From the NCBI GenBank assembly GCA_963789175.1, contig CAWBJO010000006.1, positions 434,001-498,000 of the forward strand: a DNA stretch of 64,000 bases, in the 5' to 3' direction. Both the position numbers and the translations under genes were made by a program. Positions within the stretch are counted from its first letter, which is position 1; each line of letters starts with the position of its first letter. Below the pieces are notes generated by a model. That model was not told where the DNA came from. It ran no database searches and worked only from the letters and a program-made list of their open reading frames with translations. The DNA is from CAWBJO01 sp963789175. Its GTDB lineage: Bacteria; Pseudomonadota; Alphaproteobacteria; Rhizobiales; Aestuariivirgaceae. Below, piece by piece: positions 44,364 through 52,159 of the stretch.

Positions 44364-44603
44364 CTAGCGGCTCTTGCGTGCCCTGCCGCCTTTCCGTCCG
44401 CCTTTTCGGGACGCCGACCGGTTCTCGGTCTTCCCTCGACCCGAACCCGACTTCTTGCCGCCGCCGGACTCCTTGTTGACCGTCGCCCAGGCACGACGGG
44501 CAGCTTCTTTCGAAGACACCCCGCCCTTTTCATAGCCCTCTTCGATGTGCTCGGCGCGGCGTCTCTGTTTGGACGTATAGCTGGATTTGTCACCTCGAGG
44601 CAT
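44364..44603 (-). CDS. Small basic stress-associated protein (often labelled plasmid stabilisation protein)
   Basis: A 79-residue protein starting MPRGDKSSYTSKQRRRAEHI. It has the conserved EEGYEKGGVSSKEAARRAWATVNKE segment, then a disordered Gly/Ser/Lys-rich tail. The family is widespread in rhizobia and is often annotated as plasmid stabilisation, a name with little support. A perfect EcfG-type promoter lies 33 bp upstream, so stress induction is likely. Biochemical role unknown. Confidence 0.75.
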   Translation of the reverse strand: MPRGDKSSYTSKQRRRAEHIEEGYEKGGVSSKEAARRAWATVNKESGGGKKSGSGRGKTENRSASRKGGRKGGRARKSR

Positions 44604-44635
44604 GTCGCTCACCCAATGGAATGGAAGCAAGCGAC

Positions 44636-44660
44636 AACGTCGGTGTATCAGTCAGGTTCC
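44636..44660 (-). promoter_or_regulatory. EcfG-type promoter of the gene at 44364
   Basis: On the minus strand GGAAC (44660-44656), 16 bases, CGTT (44639-44636). The -10 element is 32 bp from the start codon at 44603. Confidence 0.7.
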
Positions 44661-44788
44661 TGCTCGCGGTTGCGCGGGTCCGACCGCCCCGGTGCAAGGC
44701 GGTTCAGGTCTGGCCGCCCTCGTCGAGGGCGAACGAAATGGAGACAGCCGCGATCGCGGCTCGAGACCCCGGGTTCGGGGTGCGGCTA

Positions 44789-44950
44789 CTACAGCTCCGC
44801 GATGCGGCGCTCGATTTCGGTCACCCGCTCGGCCGCGGACTCGGACTTCGTCCGGCCCGCCAGGACCCAGCTGAAAGCGACTACCGCGAAGGCGACGGCC
44901 GAAATGCCGAAGACCGCGGCAGCAAGCCCCACAACGAAATACTCAGCCAC
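44789..44950 (-). CDS. Small single-span membrane protein
   Basis: From a GTG at 44950 the product is 53 residues: one transmembrane helix (FVVGLAAAVFGISAVAFAVVAF) and a short charged tail (SAAERVTEIERRIAEL) that could form a coiled coil. An ATG at 44992 and a GTG at 44959 are alternative starts; none has a strong ribosome binding site. Function unknown. Confidence 0.45.
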   Translation of the reverse strand: MAEYFVVGLAAAVFGISAVAFAVVAFSWVLAGRTKSESAAERVTEIERRIAEL

Positions 44951-45105
44951 GCGACACACTCGAAAAGGATGAAGCCCTAGCGGCGGCTTCATTGGATTGA
45001 AATGCTGATACCTCAGCGGCCCCGGAGCATAGTTTTACCCAGCTCCGGCCCCACATCAAGTGAGCCGAAATGCCTAGAGGAAAATGCGGTTAACCCGGCG
45101 GATAC

Positions 45106-45435
45106 TCAGGCCGGCCCGACGCCGATGATCATTCCCGAGAGCGAGTTGACGAAGACCTCGAAGGTGTCGCCACGGTAGTGGCCGATATAGCTGAAGGTCT
45201 TGCCATGGCAATCAACGGGGCGAACGAGCCGGAAGCCCCGGTTCCAGACGATCCGCTCGCCGCTCCTGCAGCTTATGCCGCCTGCTTCCCAGGAAGGCTC
45301 GCTCGGCAGATACTCGCCGAATTCGAAGCGCAGCAATGGCTTGGAGCCCCAATCGCCTGCCGTCGCCAAGGGCGTCGAAGCCAGTGCAATCACCGTACCC
45401 AGCACAGCGCCGAGAGTCGAAGACCGAGTCGCCAT
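45106..45435 (-). CDS. Secreted protein of unknown function
   Basis: A 109-residue protein with a signal peptide (MATRSSTLGAVLGTVIALASTPLATA) and GGGAG about eight bases before the ATG. The mature part has two cysteines (GISCRSGE, RPVDCHGKTF) that may be paired, and a pattern of short strands (FSYIGHYRGDTFEVFVNSLSG). Family not recognised. Confidence 0.65.
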   Translation of the reverse strand: MATRSSTLGAVLGTVIALASTPLATAGDWGSKPLLRFEFGEYLPSEPSWEAGGISCRSGERIVWNRGFRLVRPVDCHGKTFSYIGHYRGDTFEVFVNSLSGMIIGVGPA

Positions 45436-45561
45436 CTATTGCACTCCCTAGTTAGTGCCGCTCACGACAATTCCCGCCCATGGACAATAGTTCCTCGGGT
45501 GCGAGTGTGCATCAAGGGATTGGTTAATGAATCCAGGGTTTTGAGTAGTTACCCCGCCCGC

Positions 45562-46641
45562 CTATTGAAAGAGGGTCTTCACCTTGGCGAAGAAAGTCTG
45601 CGCTGCGGTAGGCTTGAATTTCTTGCGTCTGACGACCGGCTCGGAGGCAGGCGCCTTCCTGATGGCCGGCTCGGACTTGCTTGCAAGCTTCGGACTGTAG
45701 TTGATCCGTCCGTCGCAGGAGATTTCGCTGTGGCGCCGCGCGTAGCACGCGAAGGACTCGGAGTCGCGATAGAGGACGGCGTCTAGAACGGTCGGTGGCG
45801 TATTGCTGGAAATCCGCTCCGAGCGACGGTGATTGGCCGCGAACTGCACGACCTTGCGCACGCAGCGACCCTTGGAATCGGTGGTCCTGATGGCGGCGAT
45901 CAGCCCGCCCGTGCAGCCCGCCCGGCGAGTCACGACATAGGTGCCGTCCTTGTTCCGAACGGGCGCATTGAGGCAGGCCGTCTGGTTGCCCAGCGCGAGT
46001 GACGAGCAAACGACCGTAGCCGCCAGACGGGAGGGATCCGGGTCATCATAGCTGGTCGCGGCGGGCTCGATATCGGTCGGTGGCTTGTCCTCGATCTTCT
46101 TGTCGAGGCCGGAGATGCGGGGAATGGGCACGGCAAGGGCGGCGACCTTTTTCGCCACAGGCTTCGGAACGACCTGCGAGCTATCCGTTTCGACACTGGC
46201 AGGCTTGAGCAGCTGCGGATCGACGGCCGGCTCCGATTGCATCGGATTCGTCTCGATAACTGCGGCAAAGTCGGATTTGCCGATCGAGTCCTGCTTGTCG
46301 ACGGGCGTCGAAGCCTCAGCGACCGCACCGCCATCGGGATAGCTGAAAATGCACGTCACGCGGCTGCGCTGGAGATCGGAATCGAAGTGGATGAAGTAAG
46401 ACCCGCCCGACGTCCTTCGGCACAGTGCGGATTTCTTCTGCTCGTCGCCGGCGCCCTTCACCTGCCACTGCACATGGCAGGCGCCGCCAAATCCCCACCA
46501 AGTCCAGTCCGGCGGGGAGCCGCGCCGCGCCCCGTCATAGACGTCGCTGCACTGCGAGGCGGCCGCGCCTCCAGTACAAAGGCTCAAAAGCACGCCCGTC
46601 AAAAAGGGATACGCCACCCACTTACGCATCGAAGCCCACAT
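45562..46641 (-). CDS. Large secreted cysteine-containing protein of unknown function
   Basis: The start is taken at 46641 (MWASMRKWVAYPFLTGVLLSL, about 359 residues); ATG 46629 is an alternative and neither has a strong ribosome binding site. After the signal peptide come an N-terminal domain with paired cysteines (ASQCSDVYDG, GGACHVQW, SALCRRTSGG, VTCIFSYPDG), a long Pro/Val/Lys linker, and a C-terminal domain with CSSLALGNQTACLNAP, GCTGGL, GRCVRKVVQFA and FACYARRHSEISCDGRI. The end is basic. The two cysteine domains look like periplasmic or cell-surface modules. Family not recognised. Confidence 0.65.
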   Translation of the reverse strand: MWASMRKWVAYPFLTGVLLSLCTGGAAASQCSDVYDGARRGSPPDWTWWGFGGACHVQWQVKGAGDEQKKSALCRRTSGGSYFIHFDSDLQRSRVTCIFSYPDGGAVAEASTPVDKQDSIGKSDFAAVIETNPMQSEPAVDPQLLKPASVETDSSQVVPKPVAKKVAALAVPIPRISGLDKKIEDKPPTDIEPAATSYDDPDPSRLAATVVCSSLALGNQTACLNAPVRNKDGTYVVTRRAGCTGGLIAAIRTTDSKGRCVRKVVQFAANHRRSERISSNTPPTVLDAVLYRDSESFACYARRHSEISCDGRINYSPKLASKSEPAIRKAPASEPVVRRKKFKPTAAQTFFAKVKTLFQ

Positions 46642-46706
46642 CGGGGGTTCCGTGTCTACGCCACCACTACCAACAGCGATAGAATCCTCGGGGAAAGGGC
46701 ACAATT

Positions 46707-46889
46707 ATGACCATTGCAGGGAAGTTTCGCCGCGCGAAGCGCAAGCTCGGCGGGTCGAAGGAAAACATGGACTGGGCGTCCTGCTTTCGGTGTCCCGATA
46801 TTCCCTCAAGGGACGAGTTTTTCTCGGCTTTCCAATCGCTTAACGGCGCATGGCCTTCGGCAATACCGCAACCATCTGAAATCCAATGA
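46707..46889 (+). CDS. Small hypothetical protein, doubtful
   Basis: A 60-residue frame (MTIAGKFRRAKRKLGGSKEN) with AAGGG seven bases before the ATG, in the 300-bp gap before the GGDEF-EAL gene. Two cysteines in WASCFRCPD. No family recognised; it could be a chance frame. Confidence 0.3.
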   Translation: MTIAGKFRRAKRKLGGSKENMDWASCFRCPDIPSRDEFFSAFQSLNGAWPSAIPQPSEIQ

Positions 46890-46945
46890 CTATTCATTGT
46901 TGCAGGACAAAGTGTTGTTAACGAGCATGACCGTATTCTTCGTTC

Positions 46946-49102
46946 ATGGCGGCTTCCCCGCGAATCCAGTCTCATCGGCTGAGTGCGCTCCTCGCACTCA
47001 TCGCCTTCCTCGTGCTTGGGAGCACGGGCGGCGTCATTTTCAGCGCCCTCAGTGAGCTCGCGGAACAGACGAACAAGATCGACAAGGAACTGACGGCCCA
47101 GGCGGCGCGGGCCGCCCTGCGGGCCATGGAGCAACGGATCCGGGATCTCAACGCGGAGTTCGCCGGCCTGCCGCCCGAGTCCGGACCCCACCGCCGTGCC
47201 TCCCTTTTCGATCAAAGGGTCGTCGGCCTGTGCAACGGCACGCGGCTCGGGATAAACTTCAACCTCTTTTTCCTGGTCAGCTCTAACCTGCGTGGCATCG
47301 TCGCTTGCGTCGACGGCAAGCGCATCCATGACGATCCAACGGCGGCGCTCGGGCGCGCCTTTCCGCCAATCCTTCGGGACGTCGCTGCAACGGTCAATCG
47401 GAATTCGGTGCGCAGCGGCTTCATGGAGACGAAATTCGGGGTCGCCGCAGTGTCGGTGGGTCCGGCGTGGTGGAGCGTCCAATCATCGGGGGACGGAGCC
47501 CCTGCCCTGCTCGTCATTGGAAAGCGGTTGGACTCGGCCGCGGTCGGCCGGATCCAGAAGGACTTCGCGATCGGAGGCCTCGTCGCAATTCGCGATCTCG
47601 AGGCCGTGGACCAGGCTTCGGCCATCCGCGAGCCGGGCGGGCGGATCATCGGCGGCCTTGCGTGGGCTCCCCGCCAGCCCGGAAATCTCGCGCTGAGTCG
47701 CATCCAGCCGAAGGTGATTTGGAACTTCGTGCTTCTGGCCATCGCGTTCACCGTCATGATCGCAGTCGTCTGGCTCGCCTTCCGGGCCGTCCATGCCAGC
47801 AACAGGCGGACTGCGCACGCGGCCATCCACGATCCCCTGACCGGCCTGTCGAACCGGGCGGCGCTCATCGCGAAGCTCGAGGAGCTTTCAAGAACGCTGC
47901 ACCACGCGGAGACGGCGGCGATCTTCCTCGACCTCGACGGGTTCAAGGAGATCAACGATTTCTACGGCCACGAAATGGGGGATCGACTCCTCCAAGCATT
48001 CGGAGCGGGGCTGACTGCATTGGTGAGCGGCAAGGGGCTCGTCGCCCGGGTCGGAGGCGATGAGTTCGTGGTTCTCCTCACCGGACAAGGCGTGCAAAAC
48101 AACGCCCACAGGATTGCCTCGGCAGCCATCGCCCTTTCGTCCGAACCTCTCCGCATCGGATCGCACAACCTGAAAGTCGCAGCGAGCGCCGGCATCGCCT
48201 TCTCGCAGCTCGGCGACACCAATGGCGAGGAACTGCTGCGGCGCGCCGATATTGCGATGTATGAGGCCAAGCGGCGGGGCGGCGGTAGCATCGGCGTCTA
48301 CAGCCACGAGATCGACAGCGAGATGAAGCGCCGCCGAACGATGGCCGAAGACATCCGGAAAGGCCTGGCGCGCGGTGAGTTCTGGATCGCCTGCCAGCCC
48401 ATCGTCGAAGTGGCGAGCCTCAATCCCGTCGCCCTCGAGGTTCTAGCCCGCTGGACGCGTGCCGACGGCCAGAAGATTCCTCCCGTGGACTTCATCCGTA
48501 TCGCTGAAGAACACGGGCTGATCGACGAGCTCGGCCGGTTCGTGCTCGAAGAAGCTTGCGCCTTGGCGCGCGCGTATCCGCACCTGCTGGTCAACGTGAA
48601 CATTTCCGCGCTGCAGATGCGGTCGCTCGCTTTTCTCGACGTCGTGGATGCTGCTCTGAAGGCGCATGGCGTGACACCGGATCGCATCCAGATCGAGATG
48701 ACCGAATCGAAGCTCCTGCTCGACGGCGCAATCCTCGATTCCGTCATCGACGGACTCAAGAGACGCGGCATCCGCATCTTTCTCGACGATTTCGGAACCG
48801 GCTATGCGAGCATCGCCTATCTGCGCCAGTTTCATTTCGACGCTCTCAAGCTCGACCGCACGATTTGCTCGGAGGTCGGCAGACGACCGAGTGCACTGAC
48901 CATGGCGCAGGGGATGATCCTGGTCGCCAAGGCCGCGGGCCTCAACGTCGTTGCCGAGGGGATCGAGAACAAGGAGCAGGCAAGCCTGCTCAAGCTCGCC
49001 GGCTGCACCCACTTCCAGGGATATCTTTTCGGCGCTCCCGTGCGAGCGGCGGATCTCCCGTTTGCTCGCGACGGTCAGGCGAAGAATTCGATCGCCTCCT
49101 GA
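46946..49102 (+). CDS. Membrane GGDEF-EAL protein (cyclic-di-GMP turnover)
   Basis: A 718-residue inner-membrane protein. Two transmembrane helices (about 14-36 and 258-279) flank a periplasmic sensor of about 220 residues. The diguanylate cyclase domain has intact GGDEF at 370-374 but no RxxD inhibitory site five residues before it. The phosphodiesterase domain has EVL at 498-500, NVNISALQ, EMTES, DDFGTGYAS, LKLDR and AEGIENKEQ, all as in active enzymes. It may make or degrade cyclic-di-GMP depending on the periplasmic signal. Confidence 0.93.
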   Translation: MAASPRIQSHRLSALLALIAFLVLGSTGGVIFSALSELAEQTNKIDKELTAQAARAALRAMEQRIRDLNAEFAGLPPESGPHRRASLFDQRVVGLCNGTRLGINFNLFFLVSSNLRGIVACVDGKRIHDDPTAALGRAFPPILRDVAATVNRNSVRSGFMETKFGVAAVSVGPAWWSVQSSGDGAPALLVIGKRLDSAAVGRIQKDFAIGGLVAIRDLEAVDQASAIREPGGRIIGGLAWAPRQPGNLALSRIQPKVIWNFVLLAIAFTVMIAVVWLAFRAVHASNRRTAHAAIHDPLTGLSNRAALIAKLEELSRTLHHAETAAIFLDLDGFKEINDFYGHEMGDRLLQAFGAGLTALVSGKGLVARVGGDEFVVLLTGQGVQNNAHRIASAAIALSSEPLRIGSHNLKVAASAGIAFSQLGDTNGEELLRRADIAMYEAKRRGGGSIGVYSHEIDSEMKRRRTMAEDIRKGLARGEFWIACQPIVEVASLNPVALEVLARWTRADGQKIPPVDFIRIAEEHGLIDELGRFVLEEACALARAYPHLLVNVNISALQMRSLAFLDVVDAALKAHGVTPDRIQIEMTESKLLLDGAILDSVIDGLKRRGIRIFLDDFGTGYASIAYLRQFHFDALKLDRTICSEVGRRPSALTMAQGMILVAKAAGLNVVAEGIENKEQASLLKLAGCTHFQGYLFGAPVRAADLPFARDGQAKNSIAS

Positions 49103-49114
49103 ACGGACTGCGTT

Positions 49115-50125
49115 TCAGCCCTCATAGCCCCCGATGATCGGCAGGATCTCGCCACTGATGTAGCTCGAGCAGCTCGGCGCCGCGAGGAAGACGAACGCCG
49201 GTGCTATCTCTTCGGGCTGGGCCGGCCGTTTCATCGCACTGCCTTCGCCGAATTTCGCCACCTGCTCGGCGGCCTTGTCGGCGGGGTTGAGCGGGGTCCA
49301 GACGGGGCCGGGAGCGATGACGTTCACCCGGATTCCCTTGTCGGTAAGCGACGCGGCAAGCGACCGTCCGAAGGTATGGATGGCTCCTTTGGTCGCCGAA
49401 TAGTCGAGGAGATGCTTGCTTCCCTCTATGCCCGTGACCGATCCCGTCATCAGGATCGAGCCGCCGCGCTTCATCTCGGGAATTGCAGCCTTGGCCATGT
49501 GGAAATAGCCGTAGAGATTGGTCTTCACAGTGAGATCGAAATGCTCTGGCGTAAGTTCTTCAATGCTCTGTACATGCTCTTGGAACGCAGCGTTGTTGAC
49601 GAGAATATCCAGCTTGCCGAACGCTTTCACGGTCTGCGCCACCGCATGGCGACAATAGTCAAAGTCGGAGACGTCACCGGGAATGAGGATGGCACGCCTG
49701 CCTTCCTTCTCCACTGCACGTTTCGTAGCCTCCGCATCGTCGTGCTCGTTGAGATAGGCAATCGCAACGTCCGCTCCTTCGCGCGCAAACAACACGGCGA
49801 CGGCACGCCCGATTCCGGAATCGGCGCCCGTGATCAGGGCAGCCATATCCAATAGCTTCTCCGACCCCTTGTACTGGGGAGCCTCGTACATGGGAGCTGG
49901 ATCGAGTTCAGCCTCTTCGCCCGGCTTCCGCAAATGCTGCTCGGGGAACGGAGGGGCCGGGTAGGTTCGCGCGCCAGCCTGGACAGCCTTGTCGCTCTCG
50001 CCCTTGCCGCCCCGCTTCGCCTCTTTCCGGTCGATGCCTTTCTGGATTTGCACCTGATCGGCCGCCATGTCGTCGGCTTCCCGCGCAAACTTGGCTTTTT
50101 CCTTCGATTGCGATGCGTGCTTCAT
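49115..50125 (-). CDS. Short-chain dehydrogenase/reductase, YghA-like
   Basis: A 336-residue SDR oxidoreductase with an N-terminal extension of about 90 residues (KEAKRGGKGESDKA..PFPEQHLRKPGEEAELDPAPMYEAPQYKGS) typical of the YghA/YdaD subgroup. The NAD(P) site is TGADSGIGR, followed by LVNNAA, and the catalytic Ser-Tyr-Lys set is in TGSVTGIEGSKHLLDYSATKGAI. Substrate unknown; many members are stress-induced. An EcfG-type promoter lies about 33 bp upstream of the ATG. Confidence 0.9.
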   Translation of the reverse strand: MKHASQSKEKAKFAREADDMAADQVQIQKGIDRKEAKRGGKGESDKAVQAGARTYPAPPFPEQHLRKPGEEAELDPAPMYEAPQYKGSEKLLDMAALITGADSGIGRAVAVLFAREGADVAIAYLNEHDDAEATKRAVEKEGRRAILIPGDVSDFDYCRHAVAQTVKAFGKLDILVNNAAFQEHVQSIEELTPEHFDLTVKTNLYGYFHMAKAAIPEMKRGGSILMTGSVTGIEGSKHLLDYSATKGAIHTFGRSLAASLTDKGIRVNVIAPGPVWTPLNPADKAAEQVAKFGEGSAMKRPAQPEEIAPAFVFLAAPSCSSYISGEILPIIGGYEG

Positions 50126-50157
50126 CGTCTGCCTCCAGCCAGTCGCTCAACAGCGTC

Positions 50158-50182
50158 AACGCCATGAGCTCGCAGCCGTTCC
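50158..50182 (-). promoter_or_regulatory. EcfG-type promoter of the SDR gene
   Basis: On the minus strand GGAAC (50182-50178), 16 bases, CGTT (50161-50158), ending 32 bp before the start codon at 50125. Confidence 0.7.
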
Positions 50183-50261
50183 GGCGCCCATGCGATTGCC
50201 CATCCGCGGGTCATGCATTACTACTGAGGCCCTGCGGCGTCCGAGGCGACGGGTACGTTAC

Positions 50262-51887
50262 GTGAAGCACTGGCCTCAATACACGCGCAGCGTGTCTTAT
50301 CTCTTCGCAGTCCTGGCCATTGGCGGCCTCGCCGTCATAGCTTCGCCAGCGCATCCGCAAGGCATGAGATCGGCGGCATCCCCCGGCGCCGAAAGCGTGG
50401 ATGTCGATCTTGGGCAGGTTCGCGGACTCGAGGCGGGTCGCGTCGTGACCATTCAGCGTCTCCTTCAGCGCCTCGGATATCTTTCGAAAGTCCAGCTGAC
50501 GCGGACCTCGGATCCGGCCACCAACGCGGCGCTCAACCGGTTTCTCAGCGAACTCAAACCCGCGCCGAAATCCACCGGATCGGACGAGCTATTGCGATTG
50601 CTCTTCACCGAGGTGTGGATCCGCGAGGGCTGGGGCAAGGGACAGGTTCCAGGCCAGGACCAGATCGTCGAGAAGGAAAAGGTCAAGGTCGCGCAGGATG
50701 CGCTGAAGCAGCTCGGATACGAAACAGGCCCGGCCGACGGAAAGTTCGGTCCGGCGACGCTTGCCGCCGTCGAGTCGTTCCAGGAAGACAAGAGGATGAA
50801 AATCGACGGTCTCCTGCGACGAAACACGCAGGAATCGATCGTGCGGGCCCTCACCTTCGTCAGCAAAAAACCCAAAGGCACGGTCCACGTACTGAACTGG
50901 CCCGACTATATCGACCCCGAAGTTCTTTCCAAATTCCAGGACCAGACCGGATTCGAGGTCGTGCACGATGTGTTCGAGAGCTCCGAAGAGACGAAGGACC
51001 TGCTCGTCGCCGGTTCGGCGGACTACGACGTGATGGTCCAGTCGAGTTCGCAGATGCGGCTCGTCCTCAATGCCGGCTCCCTGAAGCCACTCGACAAGTC
51101 GCAGCTTCCGAACATCAAGAATCTCGATCCGGCGGCGCTGCAACTCACGAGCACGCTCGACTCCAACAACGAGCATTCCGTGCCGTACATGTGGGGCACC
51201 GTGGGTATAGCCGTCAACGAAGTGGCGGTTCGCGAGATCGTCCCGGACGTCAAGACGAACAGCCTTGCGATGTTCCTCGATCCGGCGATCGCAAAGCGGC
51301 TCTCAACCTGCGGGCTGGCCCTGGTGGACGAGCCCACCGACGTCGTGCCGGCCTTAGTCGCGTATGTGGGTGGCGAGATCGACCGTATCGGTATTGCCGA
51401 CCTCGAGGCCGTCGACCAGACCCTGGCGCGCGTCGCTCCCTATTTGAAGCGCGTGTCTGCCGACAGGTTCATCGACGATCTGGCCGAGGGCAAATATTGC
51501 GCGGCGATCGGATACTCGGGCGACGTGTTTCAGGCACGTGAGGCGGCGCGGCTCGTCGGCCGTATCAAGCTCACCTACGCCGTTCCGGCGGAGGGCAGCC
51601 AATTGTGGTTCGACCTCCTGGTGGTCCCGAAGAACGCCCGGAATCCCGAAGGCGCCTATCGGTTCATCGATTTTCTGATGGATCCCGAAGTCGCGGCGGC
51701 CAATACGAACTACCTGCAATACGCAAACCCGAACATCGCATCCGCGCCGCACATAGATCCAAAATTGATGGAAGACCCCGGCCTCTACCCGCCGGCCGAC
51801 GTGCTCTCGCGCCTCAAGGTGCTGCAGCCCTTGTCACCAAAGGTGGAGGCGGAACTGCAGCGGATCTGGGGCAAACTCAGCGAGTAG
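50262..51887 (+). CDS. Peptidoglycan-binding domains fused to a PotF-like solute-binding protein
   Basis: The start is taken at the GTG at 50262 because it opens a signal peptide (YLFAVLAIGGLAVIASPAHP) and clears the divergent SDR gene; the frame itself is open from 50067. The first part of the mature protein has one or two peptidoglycan-binding-like modules (VVTIQRLLQRLGYL and QDALKQLGYETGPADGKFGPATLAAVESFQ). The remaining 340 residues are a type II periplasmic binding protein of the PotD/PotF kind, beginning TVHVLNWPDYIDPEVLSKFQDQTGFEVV, with MWGTVGIAVNE and LWFDLLVVPKNARNPEGAYRFIDFLMDPE. No transporter genes are adjacent. Confidence 0.85.
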   Translation: MKHWPQYTRSVSYLFAVLAIGGLAVIASPAHPQGMRSAASPGAESVDVDLGQVRGLEAGRVVTIQRLLQRLGYLSKVQLTRTSDPATNAALNRFLSELKPAPKSTGSDELLRLLFTEVWIREGWGKGQVPGQDQIVEKEKVKVAQDALKQLGYETGPADGKFGPATLAAVESFQEDKRMKIDGLLRRNTQESIVRALTFVSKKPKGTVHVLNWPDYIDPEVLSKFQDQTGFEVVHDVFESSEETKDLLVAGSADYDVMVQSSSQMRLVLNAGSLKPLDKSQLPNIKNLDPAALQLTSTLDSNNEHSVPYMWGTVGIAVNEVAVREIVPDVKTNSLAMFLDPAIAKRLSTCGLALVDEPTDVVPALVAYVGGEIDRIGIADLEAVDQTLARVAPYLKRVSADRFIDDLAEGKYCAAIGYSGDVFQAREAARLVGRIKLTYAVPAEGSQLWFDLLVVPKNARNPEGAYRFIDFLMDPEVAAANTNYLQYANPNIASAPHIDPKLMEDPGLYPPADVLSRLKVLQPLSPKVEAELQRIWGKLSE

Positions 51888-51889
51888 CC

Positions 51890-52069
51890 TCAGCTGACCC
51901 GCTTGTTCCACTCCACTTGCAGACGGGTCGCAAGATCTTGAATGTTCGCGCCGACGACCTCCCAGTTGACCATGGTGCGGCCGCGATAGGGATCGCGCAC
52001 CGTGATCGAATCCGAGATATACGCACCGGCGATGGTCAACACCACTCCCAAGAGAATTCCCCGTAGCAT
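51890..52069 (-). CDS. Small membrane-anchored or secreted protein
   Basis: The start at 52069 (MLRGILLGVVLTIAGAYISDS, 59 residues) has GGAG six bases upstream. One hydrophobic segment is followed by a short soluble tail (DPYRGRTMVNWEVVGANIQDLATRLQVEW). It converges with the binding-protein gene, three bases apart, and has an EcfG-type promoter upstream. Function unknown. Confidence 0.65.
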   Translation of the reverse strand: MLRGILLGVVLTIAGAYISDSITVRDPYRGRTMVNWEVVGANIQDLATRLQVEWNKRVS

Positions 52070-52106
52070 GATCGTCTCCAGCAGCATCCGGTATTCAAGC
52101 CTACAA

Positions 52107-52132
52107 ACGCTGCGAGCCGGGACAAGGTTCCG
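52107..52132 (-). promoter_or_regulatory. EcfG-type promoter of the small protein gene at 51890
   Basis: On the minus strand GGAAC (52132-52128), 17 bases, CGTT (52110-52107), ending 37 bp before the start codon at 52069. A 17-base spacer is within the accepted range. Confidence 0.6.
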
Positions 52133-52159
52133 GCCCTGGACGTACGGTTTTCCGCCTAC

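Noticed and set aside
46667..47482. Minus-strand frame of 271 codons opposite the GGDEF-EAL gene start
   Set aside because: Shadow frame with no domain; the plus-strand gene has intact catalytic motifs.
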